Assembly (NCBI GenBank): GCA_947628665.1
Contig: CANRAU010000022.1
Location: 1-35,106 of the forward strand
Direction: 5' to 3'
Length of the DNA: 35,106 nt
Source: an uncultured Clostridia bacterium
GTDB taxonomy: Bacteria; Bacillota; Clostridia; Oscillospirales; Acutalibacteraceae
Shown here piece by piece: positions 16,131 through 23,367 of this stretch (positions are counted from its first letter, which is position 1; each line of letters starts with the position of its first letter). The notes beneath the pieces are model-generated. The model was not told the DNA's origin, made no database searches, and saw only the letters and a list, made by a program, of their open reading frames with translations. Made by a program: the position numbers and the translations under genes.

Positions 16131-16577
16131 CCCCCTTATCTTCCATTATAAGGGAAAATTCTATGCTTTGGCGAACCGTTTAGAACGATTTTTATACCAT
16201 TATTTCGGTATGCAGATTTTATCAGGGGAATTTTCTTTTTTAATCACCGAAACAGACGACGGACACAGGAATATCGTACAGACGAAAATGACCATCCGGG
16301 TTGAGAAGAGAGAAAGAGGACACAAACAGGATTCTGCGCCGAAACGACGCGGAATCCTTGCCTTTTTACAAAGCGAAGTACTCTATGAAAACAGGGGGGA
16401 GCAGCACGATTTCCTTCCATTTGGACGATATGAAAAAATCGTGCAGAGAGGAGTTTTTTTCCTTGTTCCATGGCTTTGTTTTCGCAAACACAGAAAAAGC
16501 GCGGCATTTTCCGCTAAATATGCATCTACGATTTCCACAAATCCTTCTATTTTCAAAAAGCAGAAAGGAGAAAAACC
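16131..16577. other. intergenic region between the XRE and recombinase genes
   Basis: Holds the XRE -10 (TATAAT on the minus strand, 16145-16150; weak -35 TTCGCC at 16170-16175), the terminator-like hairpin at 16329-16366, and a second hairpin GCACGATTT/AAATCGTGC (16404-16412 with 16436-16444). No strong promoter for the recombinase and no convincing gene were found. Confidence 0.45.
16329..16366 (+). terminator. terminator-like hairpin in the recombinase leader
   Basis: GGATTCTGCG pairs with CGCGGAATCC (one wobble) over a 9-nt loop, followed by TTGCCTTTTT. It lies about 210 bp upstream of the recombinase start and could attenuate its transcription. Confidence 0.5.
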
Positions 16578-17471
16578 ATGTCTGAAATTACGTATCTTAC
16601 TGCCGAAATTCTCGCTTCATTCCGCTCTTACCTGATCATCGAGGAAAAGTCCGAATTTACAATCGCCAAATACCTGCGCGACGTCGCCGCGTTCGCGAAC
16701 TTTCTAAACGGAGAGCCGCTGTCCAAAGAGCTCATGCTGGCATACAAAACGTATCTCATGGAGTGCGGCAAATTTGCGGATTCCAGCATCAACTCTATTC
16801 TGTCGTCTGTCCGCGCGTTCCTCAAATTTATTGACCGATCAGACTGTAATGTGAAAAATCTCCGAATTCAGGAGATGCCATTCAACCCGGAGGAAAAATG
16901 CTTGACGCAGGATGAATTCGGGCGTCTGCTGAACGCGGCGAAAGGGGATCGGCGGCTCTATCTGTTGTTGCTCGTGATCTCCTCGACGGGGATCCGCGTA
17001 TCGGAATTGAAATATTTCACGGTTGAATCGTTCCGCTCCAAGCTCGAGAGCGTCCGCGTCATGGTACGCTGCAAAAAGAAAAACCGCCGCGTGCTGGTGG
17101 CAGACAGCCTGAAGAAAATGATCGTAGCATACATTCGAGAAAAAGGGATCAAGTCCGGCCCGATCTTCTGCACGAAAAGCGGGAAACCGCTGGATCGGAG
17201 CAATATTTGGAAACAGATGAAGCGGCTCTGCGAAAAAGCGAACGTTGCGCAGAGTAAGGTGTTCCCGCATAATCTGCGCAAGCTGTTTGCACGGACGTTT
17301 TACGAAGCGACGCACGACATCGTACAGCTTGCCGCGCTGCTCGGTCACAGCAGCATCAACACGACGAGAATTTATGTGCAGACGACGGAGGAAGAAGTCC
17401 GCGCAAGAGTAGAGCAAATGGTGAGCCGGAAATACTTCGAGAAAAGAAAAGACACCACATTATCAGCATAA
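16578..17471 (+). CDS. tyrosine recombinase (integrase/invertase type)
   Basis: A 297-aa tyrosine recombinase of XerC/D size. Residues about 10-88 are a SAM-like core-binding domain (TIAKYLRDVAAFANFL). The catalytic domain follows, with all expected residues: Arg140 (SSTGIRVSEL), Lys168/169 in the beta-hairpin (RCKKKNRR), His231 and Arg234 (HNLRKLF), His257 (LLGHSS) and the nucleophile Tyr266 (TTRIYVQT). AAGGAG stands 10 nt before the ATG. It lacks an N-terminal arm-binding domain, as expected for enzymes acting on simple inverted sites. Its last five codons lie inside the left copy of a 25-bp inverted repeat whose partner is 289 bp away, so I infer that it inverts the segment between them. 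An alternative, weaker reading is an integrase of a decayed element. Confidence 0.93.
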   Translation: MSEITYLTAEILASFRSYLIIEEKSEFTIAKYLRDVAAFANFLNGEPLSKELMLAYKTYLMECGKFADSSINSILSSVRAFLKFIDRSDCNVKNLRIQEMPFNPEEKCLTQDEFGRLLNAAKGDRRLYLLLLVISSTGIRVSELKYFTVESFRSKLESVRVMVRCKKKNRRVLVADSLKKMIVAYIREKGIKSGPIFCTKSGKPLDRSNIWKQMKRLCEKANVAQSKVFPHNLRKLFARTFYEATHDIVQLAALLGHSSINTTRIYVQTTEEEVRARVEQMVSRKYFEKRKDTTLSA

Positions 17472-17478
17472 TGTGGTA
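17454..17478 (+). repeat. left inverted recombination site (IRL)
   Basis: A 25-bp site: 10-bp arms ACCACATTAT and ATAATGTGGT around the asymmetric core CAGC, plus one A. It is an exact reverse complement of 17768-17792. It contains the recombinase stop codon (17469-17471); as both copies are identical, inversion leaves the recombinase C-terminus unchanged. Confidence 0.85.
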
Positions 17479-17521
17479 AATACACAGCTTTTAGCGGCAC
17501 GCAGTAAACCATGTTTTGCTC

Positions 17522-17550
17522 ATTGTAGCATGTTTCAATTTGTATTTCAA
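17522..17550 (-). promoter_or_regulatory. sigma-A promoter inside the invertible segment
   Basis: Minus strand TTGAAA (17545-17550), an ideal 17-bp spacer and TACAAT (17522-17527). In the given orientation it would transcribe left, through the left site and antisense to the end of the recombinase gene. Confidence 0.75.
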
Positions 17551-17708
17551 GATGTACGCCGCAAAAAAATCACGCATTTACTCGGCCAATTTATGACTTT
17601 ATTACCAAACGCACCAAATTTGTGAATGTTAGGCATAGAGACAAAGCCCTTGCTGTTTTCACTCGTAGAATGGGAATGCATGGGCTCTCTTATCATACTT
17701 TAAAATAC

Positions 17709-17728
17709 GCGTTGGAGAGCGCTTTTTT
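17709..17728 (+). terminator. short intrinsic terminator inside the invertible segment
   Basis: GCGTT/AGCGC stem (one wobble) with a GGAG loop, followed by six T residues (17723-17728). It would stop read-through from the recombinase before it reaches the helicase gene. Confidence 0.55.
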
Positions 17729-17767
17729 CGTGCTTCAGCGTGTTGGTGTTTTTTATTTATTGTTCTG

Positions 17768-17792
17768 TACCACATTATGCTGATAATGTGGT
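17768..17792 (-). repeat. right inverted recombination site (IRR)
   Basis: Exact reverse complement of 17454-17478 over 25 bp; core reads GCTG on the plus strand. It marks the right edge of the invertible segment. Confidence 0.85.
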
Positions 17793-17827
17793 AAAGTTGG
17801 ACGAAGATAACAATTTAGAAAAAAGTT

Positions 17828-17868
17828 ACGGCGGCGAAAAAGCACTTTCCAAGCATTTTCGCCGCCGT
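17828..17868 (+). promoter_or_regulatory. strong leader hairpin upstream of the helicase gene
   Basis: ACGGCGGCGAAAA pairs perfectly with TTTTCGCCGCCGT (13 bp) over a 15-nt loop, outside the invertible segment and 30 bp before the start codon. No T tract follows, so it is not a plain terminator. It could be a protein-binding or translation-control element, or stabilise the mRNA. Confidence 0.5.
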
Positions 17869-17898
17869 TATCCGTGTCTGTCGAAGGGAGGAGACAAG

Positions 17899-20775
17899 AT
17901 GAGCATCGCATTATACGAGCATAATCGGATTGCGTATGAATCCGTTGTCTCCATGCTTGCACAGACAGGCAAGGCCGCCGTTGTGCATCCGACGGGTACA
18001 GGCAAATCGTTCATCGGCTTCAAGCTGTGCGAGGATAACCCGGACAAGACGGTTTTGTGGCTGTCGCCTTCTGCGTATATTTTCAAAACGCAGATCGAGA
18101 ACCTCGAGGCGACCGGTGCGGAAGTCCCCCAAAACATTCTTTACTTTACCTACGCCGCGCTTGCAAACATGAGCGAGGAAGAAATGGCGAAAATCAACCC
18201 CGGTCTGGCTGTGTGGGACGAATTCCATAGGGCGGGTTCGCCGATTTGGGGCGCCGCAGTTCGGAAATTTTTAAGTATGTACCCAAATGTTCCGGTACTC
18301 GGTCTGTCGGCGACCAATATTCGCTACCTCGACAACCAGCGCGATATGGCGGACGAACTGTTCGACGGTAACGTGGCCTCCGAAATGACGCTGGGCGAGG
18401 CCATCGTGCGCGGCATTCTCAGCCCGCCGAAGTACGTTACAACTGTGTATTCCTATACCAGGGATTTGGAGCGGCTTGCGCGGCGCGTAAGGCATCTGCG
18501 CAACAAGTCGCAGCGAGAAAAAGCGGAGCAATATATCGAAGCCCTCCGCCGCGCTCTTGAAATGGCGGACGGGCTGGATGTTGTTTTCGATAAAAATATG
18601 ACCGACAGAACGGGCAAGTATATCGTCTTTTGCGCGAATAAAGCGCACATGGACGAGATGCTGGAGAAGACGGGGGAGTGGTTTGCAAAACTGGATCAGA
18701 ACCCGCACGTCTATTCCGTATACGCCGACGACCCCGGCGCGTCCAAGTCCTTTGCGGCGTTCAAATCGGACGATGACAGCACCCATCTGCGACTGCTCTA
18801 TTGCATCGACGCGCTCAATGAAGGCATCCACGTCGAGAATGTAAGCGGCGTGATTCTTCTGCGCCCGACTGTTTCCCCCATTATATATAAACAGCAGATT
18901 GGGCGGGCGCTGTCTGCAAGCAAGTCTAAGGAGTCCGTGATCTTCGATATCGTCAATAACATCGCGGGATTGTACAGCATCGACTCCATCGAGGACGAAA
19001 TGCAGGAGGTTGTGCAGTATTATCAGTTCCGCGGGGAATCCGGGAACATTGTCAACGACCGATTTCGGGTCATCGACGCGGTGGAGGACTGCCGGAGGCT
19101 TTTCGACGACCTTGAGGAAACACTCTCCGCGTCGTGGGAGTTTATGTACGCGGAGGCGAAAGCATATTATGAGGCGAATGGCGATCTGCTGCCCACGCAG
19201 AGCTATGTCACCGAAAACGGTGTGAAGCTCGGCAAATGGCTTGTTACACAGCGGATCAATTACAGAAACAAAAGCGGCATTTCGCAGTCGCGGATAGATA
19301 AACTCGAGCGCATCGGCATGAACTGGCAGACGCTTCACGAACGTCAGTGGGACGAAGGGTATGCTCTCGCGCAGCAGTATTACAGGGAGCATGGCGATCT
19401 GAAACCGACCCGCCAAATGTCGGAAAAACTGGCGTACTGGCTCGTAAAGCAGCGTCAGAAGCAGCGCGAAGGACGGCTTACGGACAAGCAATTCGCAAAG
19501 CTCTCCGCGCTCGGCATGGTATGGGCGTTCGAGGACGCATGGGAACAGAAGTTTGCATTGGCAAAGCAGTACTATGAAAAGAATGGGAATCTCGATATCC
19601 CTGCTGCATACAAAACGGATGACGGGATCAGCCTGGGCGTATGGTATCGGGGCGTGCGGGATCAGTATAGAAACGGAACCCTGACAGAGGAGCGCAAACG
19701 CAGACTCGAATCCATTGGTGTGCAATGGGGGTCGGTGCAGACGCGCAACTGGATGCAGTATTATGCGCTCGCGAAGCAATATTACAAGGAACACGGCGAC
19801 CTGAACGTTCCTGCGAACTATGTGACGTCGGATGGCGTTAAGCTCGGCGTGTGGATCGCAAGCCAGCGGTACAGCATGAAAAAGAACCGTATTTCGGAGG
19901 AACAGATCCATCTGCTCGACGAAATCGGCATGAGCTGGAATCGTTTCACCGGCAAATGGAACGCGGCGTTTGCGTATGCACAGGCGTATTTCAATGCGCA
20001 TGGTGTACTCGACCCTCCCGCAGAATACAAGACCGACGATGGCTTCGCGCTCGGCGCATGGGTAGTGTCGCAGCGCCGTAAGTACGCTGCCGGCAAGCTG
20101 AAGCCCACACAGATCAAGCGATTGGAATCGCTGTCCATTGCATGGAATGTGACCGAAGAACAGTGGCAAAACGGGTATGAACACGCGATGCTGTACCATA
20201 AGGAACATGGCAATTTGAATGTATCGGACGGCTTCGTTGCGGAAGACGGTTTTCGGCTCGGCTCGTGGCTTGCCGGCCAGCGGACGCGGAACAAGAACGG
20301 CCGCATAACGCAACAGCAGCGGGAGCGACTTGATAAACTGGGCATGCAGTGGAGCGTTTTTGGAGATCGCTGGCAGCTTGGCTACGAACACGCGCAAGCG
20401 TACTTCGCACAGTATGGCAACCTGAACGTACCGTCCAAATATATCTGCGAGGACGGCTATACGCTGAACAACTGGATCACCTCGCAGAGAAAAGCGTACA
20501 AAGATGGAAAGCTGTCGGAAGAGCGTGTTCGTCTGCTGCGGCAGATCGGCATGGTTTGGAACACGAACACGGATAGGTGGAATCGCGGGTACAGCTACGC
20601 GAAGTCATACTGTGTCGGCGGTGGGCGCGTCCCCATTCCGCAGACGTATGTGACGGACGACGGCTATCCACTTGGCGAGTGGGTGCGGTCGCAGGAGCGA
20701 CGATTCCGCGGGGGTGTGCTCGAGAGCGATAAAGTGCAAAGGCTCGCCGAGATTGGAGTGATATTTGGAAGATGA
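17899..20775 (+). CDS. DEAD/DEAH-type superfamily 2 helicase with eight helicase-associated (HA) repeats
   Basis: A 958-aa protein starting at ATG 17899 behind GGAGGAG. Residues 1-345 are an SF2 helicase: Walker A HPTGTGKSF (30-38), a DEFH box (107-110, DEAH variant), motif III LSATN (136-140) and motif VI QQIGRA (332-337). From Trp413 to the end come eight tandem repeats of about 68 residues, each with the pattern W...A..YY..HG.L..P..Y...DG..LG.W...QR...., then ..L..IGM.W, as in the helicase-associated (HA, PF03457) domain; repeat 2 is shortened. HA repeats are thought to bind nucleic acid. It is first behind the invertible promoter, overlaps the next gene by 4 nt, and heads the capsule locus. 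It may be a phase-variable regulator or transcription-coupling factor for that locus; a defence role is an alternative. Both are inference. Confidence 0.9.
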   Translation: MSIALYEHNRIAYESVVSMLAQTGKAAVVHPTGTGKSFIGFKLCEDNPDKTVLWLSPSAYIFKTQIENLEATGAEVPQNILYFTYAALANMSEEEMAKINPGLAVWDEFHRAGSPIWGAAVRKFLSMYPNVPVLGLSATNIRYLDNQRDMADELFDGNVASEMTLGEAIVRGILSPPKYVTTVYSYTRDLERLARRVRHLRNKSQREKAEQYIEALRRALEMADGLDVVFDKNMTDRTGKYIVFCANKAHMDEMLEKTGEWFAKLDQNPHVYSVYADDPGASKSFAAFKSDDDSTHLRLLYCIDALNEGIHVENVSGVILLRPTVSPIIYKQQIGRALSASKSKESVIFDIVNNIAGLYSIDSIEDEMQEVVQYYQFRGESGNIVNDRFRVIDAVEDCRRLFDDLEETLSASWEFMYAEAKAYYEANGDLLPTQSYVTENGVKLGKWLVTQRINYRNKSGISQSRIDKLERIGMNWQTLHERQWDEGYALAQQYYREHGDLKPTRQMSEKLAYWLVKQRQKQREGRLTDKQFAKLSALGMVWAFEDAWEQKFALAKQYYEKNGNLDIPAAYKTDDGISLGVWYRGVRDQYRNGTLTEERKRRLESIGVQWGSVQTRNWMQYYALAKQYYKEHGDLNVPANYVTSDGVKLGVWIASQRYSMKKNRISEEQIHLLDEIGMSWNRFTGKWNAAFAYAQAYFNAHGVLDPPAEYKTDDGFALGAWVVSQRRKYAAGKLKPTQIKRLESLSIAWNVTEEQWQNGYEHAMLYHKEHGNLNVSDGFVAEDGFRLGSWLAGQRTRNKNGRITQQQRERLDKLGMQWSVFGDRWQLGYEHAQAYFAQYGNLNVPSKYICEDGYTLNNWITSQRKAYKDGKLSEERVRLLRQIGMVWNTNTDRWNRGYSYAKSYCVGGGRVPIPQTYVTDDGYPLGEWVRSQERRFRGGVLESDKVQRLAEIGVIFGR

Positions 20776-20951
20776 AAGAGGAAACAGGGTCGATCAAACA
20801 AAAAGCATCCGTCTCCGAGCCGTGTGTGGTCTGCGGGGAGGATACAGGATACACAAAAGATATACCTATTGCACAGCGGCAGTGCTACATCGAGGGTGCG
20901 GGGCAGCTTTGCCGGAAGTGCTATGCGGCGATATATTTGAAAGAAACGTAA
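20772..20951 (+). CDS. 59-aa Cys-rich (zinc-ribbon-like) protein
   Basis: A 59-aa protein whose ATG overlaps the helicase stop (ATGA), so translation is coupled. After a polar N-terminus come CVVCGEDTGYTKDIPI (Cys18, Cys21), Cys38 in RQCYIEGAGQLC, Cys47, and Cys50 in RKCY: two CxxC pairs plus one extra Cys, suited to one zinc. The YIEGAGQLC..CY pattern recalls small uncharacterised proteins next to exopolysaccharide loci of gut Clostridia. It is too small to be an enzyme and is likely an accessory factor for the helicase or a small regulator of the downstream operon. Function unknown. Confidence 0.75.
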   Translation: MKEETGSIKQKASVSEPCVVCGEDTGYTKDIPIAQRQCYIEGAGQLCRKCYAAIYLKET

Positions 20952-21249
20952 GTTCTGCTTCAGGAAGGATATTTTGCAGACGATGTATTTGCCCCTCGAC
21001 GCGGTGCAGACCGCAGACAGGCCAAAGATAGCTCAGGCCGGAACAGTTGGAGGATGCAGGCAACAATACAGGCTCTGCGACGATTCCCGATCGCTTGGTA
21101 GGAAGAATCCCGGAGACGGAGACAAGCGCCGTAACCTCTTAAGGTTCAAAAGGATACATGAAACGCTTCTCTTTTTGCAGGGAGGGGGTATAACCGACTT
21201 CTCTCCCTGAAAGCAGGATGTACTTCACAGGAAAGAAGAAAGATGATGG
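20952..21249 (+). promoter_or_regulatory. 298-bp non-coding leader before the capsule genes
   Basis: No credible gene and no consensus promoter were seen. Several hairpins can form: GCGGT/ACCGC around GCAG (21001-21014), AACCT/AGGTT around CTTA (about 21134-21147) and CAGGGAG/CTCCCTG (about 21178-21210) shortly before the ribosome-binding site. There is no terminator-like T tract after any of them. A long structured gap inside an otherwise tight operon suggests a regulatory RNA, for example an antitermination signal, but I recognise no known family. Confidence 0.4.
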
Positions 21250-23334
21250 ATGATGAAAAGAAAATACCCCCCGGAGAATACGGGCGGTCTTGGAATAAGA
21301 AAAATCGAGCACTGGCACATTGTCACAATATGCCTGATGCTTTACGATGCCGTAGCCATAAATCTGTCGTATTTTCTCGCTTTATGGCTACGGTTTGACT
21401 GCCACTATACCAAAATCCCCGGAGAATATTTTGCAGCGTGGCTCAAGTTCACCCCGATCTATGCGGCGGTTTCGATTGTCGTACTGTGGATGTTTCGTCT
21501 TTACCGCAGCATTTGGCGCTTCGCAAGCTTTGATGAATTAAAACGTATCATTCTGAGTTCCATACTTTTGGGACTGTTCCACTCCGTATTTATAACCTTA
21601 GTATTTCTCAGGATGCCGATTTCCTATTATATCATCGGTATTGCGATACAGACTGCTCTGATACTGTTCATCAGATTCGCTTACCGCTTCATTCTCTTGG
21701 AGCGCAAGAAAAATACGAGACAGCAGCAAAAGGCGGATGCGAGTCGGGTAATGCTCATCGGCGCGGGTAGTGCAGGACAGATGGTACTGCGCGATCTGCA
21801 TAACGCCAAAGAGATAAACGAGAGAGTCTGCTGTATTATCGACGATAACAAAAACAAATGGGGACGGTATATAGACGGCGTGCCGATCGTCGGCGGCAGG
21901 GATGAAATTCTTCTGAGTGTCGAGAAATACGGAATAGAGAAGATATACCTCACGATCCCGAGTTCAACTGCGGAACAGAAGCGTGATATTCTCAATATCT
22001 GTAAGGAAACGGATTGCGAGCTCAAAAACCTTCCGGGGATCGCCGAAATAGTAAACGGAGTTGTGACCGCAAACTCGATGCGGGACGTGGCGGTCGAGGA
22101 TCTTCTTGGGCGCGAGCCAATCAGACCCGATATGGACGAAATCTACCGCTTCATCACTGGCAAGGTGATCCTTGTCACGGGAGGTGGCGGGTCGATCGGT
22201 TCTGAACTCTGTCGACAGATCGCGGCGCATAACCCGAAACAGTTGATTGTATTCGATATCTACGAAAATAACGCATATGCCATAGGTAACGAATTAAAGG
22301 ACAAGTACCCGGACTTGAGTCTGGAGGTGCTTATCGGTTCGGTGAGGGATAGCAGACGTATCAGCCAGGTTTTTGCAAGGTATAAGCCTGATGTGGTATA
22401 TCACGCCGCCGCGCATAAGCACGTTCCTCTTATGGAGGACAGTCCCTGCGAGTCTATAAAGAATAACGCCATCGGTACATATAAGACCGCATATGCCGCG
22501 ATGATGAACGGCTGCCAGCGCTTTGTCCTTATCTCAACGGACAAGGCAGTCAATCCCACAAACATTATGGGTGCGTCAAAGCGACTGTGTGAGATGATCA
22601 TACAGACCTTTGACAGAAAAATAGCGGAAGGCAGGGCGGATGAAATTAAACCGCTCCACGTCCACTCCGAGGATGCAGACGGTAATATGTGTGGCATGGC
22701 GCGTGGAATGGAGCAACCGAAGACGGAATTCGTCGCGGTTCGTTTCGGAAACGTCCTTGGTTCCAACGGCTCGGTGATACCGAGATTCAAGGAGCAGATC
22801 GCAAAAGGCGGACCTGTGACGGTCACCCATCCGGATATCATTAGATACTTTATGACAATTCCCGAGGCGGTTTCTCTTGTTTTGCAAGCCGGAACATATG
22901 CCGATAGAGGAGAGATATACGTTCTCGATATGGGAGAACCCGTAAAAATAGATACTCTTGCAAGAAATCTGATACGCCTTTCGGGGTTCACCCCGGATAA
23001 AGATATCAAGATCATATATACAGGTTTGAGAAAAGGCGAGAAACTCTACGAAGAAAAACTGATGTCCGAGGAAGGCATGAGAACGACGCCCAATAAACTG
23101 ATTTTCATCGGCAAGCCTATACCGTTCGATCCCGACGTGTTTCTGCGTAAGCTCCAGGGACTTATGACCGCTGCATACGATGGACGTGAGGACATTATCC
23201 GCGAACTTGTGGCGGATGTTGTGACAACGTTTAAGCCGGCGGAAGAGAACGGGTACGAGAAAAAGAAAACTGTCACTGACGAACATTTAGACACAAAATC
23301 ACGCAGAACATTAAAAAAGACAGCGATGCTGTAA
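21250..23334 (+). CDS. membrane-bound nucleoside-diphosphate-sugar 4,6-dehydratase (FlaA1/CapD/PglF type)
   Basis: A 694-aa protein. Four transmembrane helices (about residues 22-145) precede a first Rossmann-like domain (VMLIGAGSAGQMVLRDL at about 165) and the catalytic SDR domain with VTGGGGSIGSEL (about 310) and ISTDKAVNPTNIMGASKR (about 420), the latter holding the catalytic Lys region. This is the full-length architecture of PglF and CapD, which dehydrate UDP-GlcNAc to a 4-keto-6-deoxy sugar. With the DegT aminotransferase and the sugar-phosphate transferase that follow, it suggests a 4-amino-4,6-dideoxyhexose (bacillosamine-like) as the first sugar of the repeat unit. The last about 60 residues are polar and not conserved. 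An ATG cluster at 21243-21255 leaves the start uncertain by one codon. Confidence 0.92.
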   Translation: MMKRKYPPENTGGLGIRKIEHWHIVTICLMLYDAVAINLSYFLALWLRFDCHYTKIPGEYFAAWLKFTPIYAAVSIVVLWMFRLYRSIWRFASFDELKRIILSSILLGLFHSVFITLVFLRMPISYYIIGIAIQTALILFIRFAYRFILLERKKNTRQQQKADASRVMLIGAGSAGQMVLRDLHNAKEINERVCCIIDDNKNKWGRYIDGVPIVGGRDEILLSVEKYGIEKIYLTIPSSTAEQKRDILNICKETDCELKNLPGIAEIVNGVVTANSMRDVAVEDLLGREPIRPDMDEIYRFITGKVILVTGGGGSIGSELCRQIAAHNPKQLIVFDIYENNAYAIGNELKDKYPDLSLEVLIGSVRDSRRISQVFARYKPDVVYHAAAHKHVPLMEDSPCESIKNNAIGTYKTAYAAMMNGCQRFVLISTDKAVNPTNIMGASKRLCEMIIQTFDRKIAEGRADEIKPLHVHSEDADGNMCGMARGMEQPKTEFVAVRFGNVLGSNGSVIPRFKEQIAKGGPVTVTHPDIIRYFMTIPEAVSLVLQAGTYADRGEIYVLDMGEPVKIDTLARNLIRLSGFTPDKDIKIIYTGLRKGEKLYEEKLMSEEGMRTTPNKLIFIGKPIPFDPDVFLRKLQGLMTAAYDGREDIIRELVADVVTTFKPAEENGYEKKKTVTDEHLDTKSRRTLKKTAML

Positions 23335-23367
23335 CTGCGCTTGATTCAAAAGAAGGCATGATATTAC

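Larger units (their letters stand above)
17479..17767. other. invertible promoter segment (currently OFF for the helicase)
   Basis: The 289 bp between the inverted sites have no gene. They hold a sigma-A promoter that points left (17522-17550) and a rightward terminator (17709-17728). Inversion would put the -35 at about 17696-17701 and the -10 at about 17719-17724, facing the helicase gene 170 bp downstream, and would turn the terminator toward the recombinase. That the segment inverts is inferred from the layout. Confidence 0.75.

Noticed and set aside
16578-17471. Recombinase as integrase of an intact integrative element
   Set aside because: No excisionase, relaxase or conjugation genes and no direct-repeat attachment sites are visible; the inverted sites at its 3' end fit an invertase better.
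18271-20397. 708-codon open frame on the minus strand opposite the helicase gene
   Set aside because: It mirrors the repeat structure of the HA domains, has no ribosome-binding site or recognisable domain, and the plus-strand frame is a clear helicase; it is a shadow of codon bias in the repeats.
19130-20775. Regular spacing of similar DNA segments that could suggest a CRISPR or satellite array
   Set aside because: The period of about 200 bp is protein-coding: it encodes the tandem HA repeats and diverges strongly at DNA level.
21130-21160. GGTTCAAA-like stretch that could be a tRNA T-arm
   Set aside because: No acceptor stem, D-arm or anticodon arm can be placed around it; no tRNA is seen anywhere in the window.
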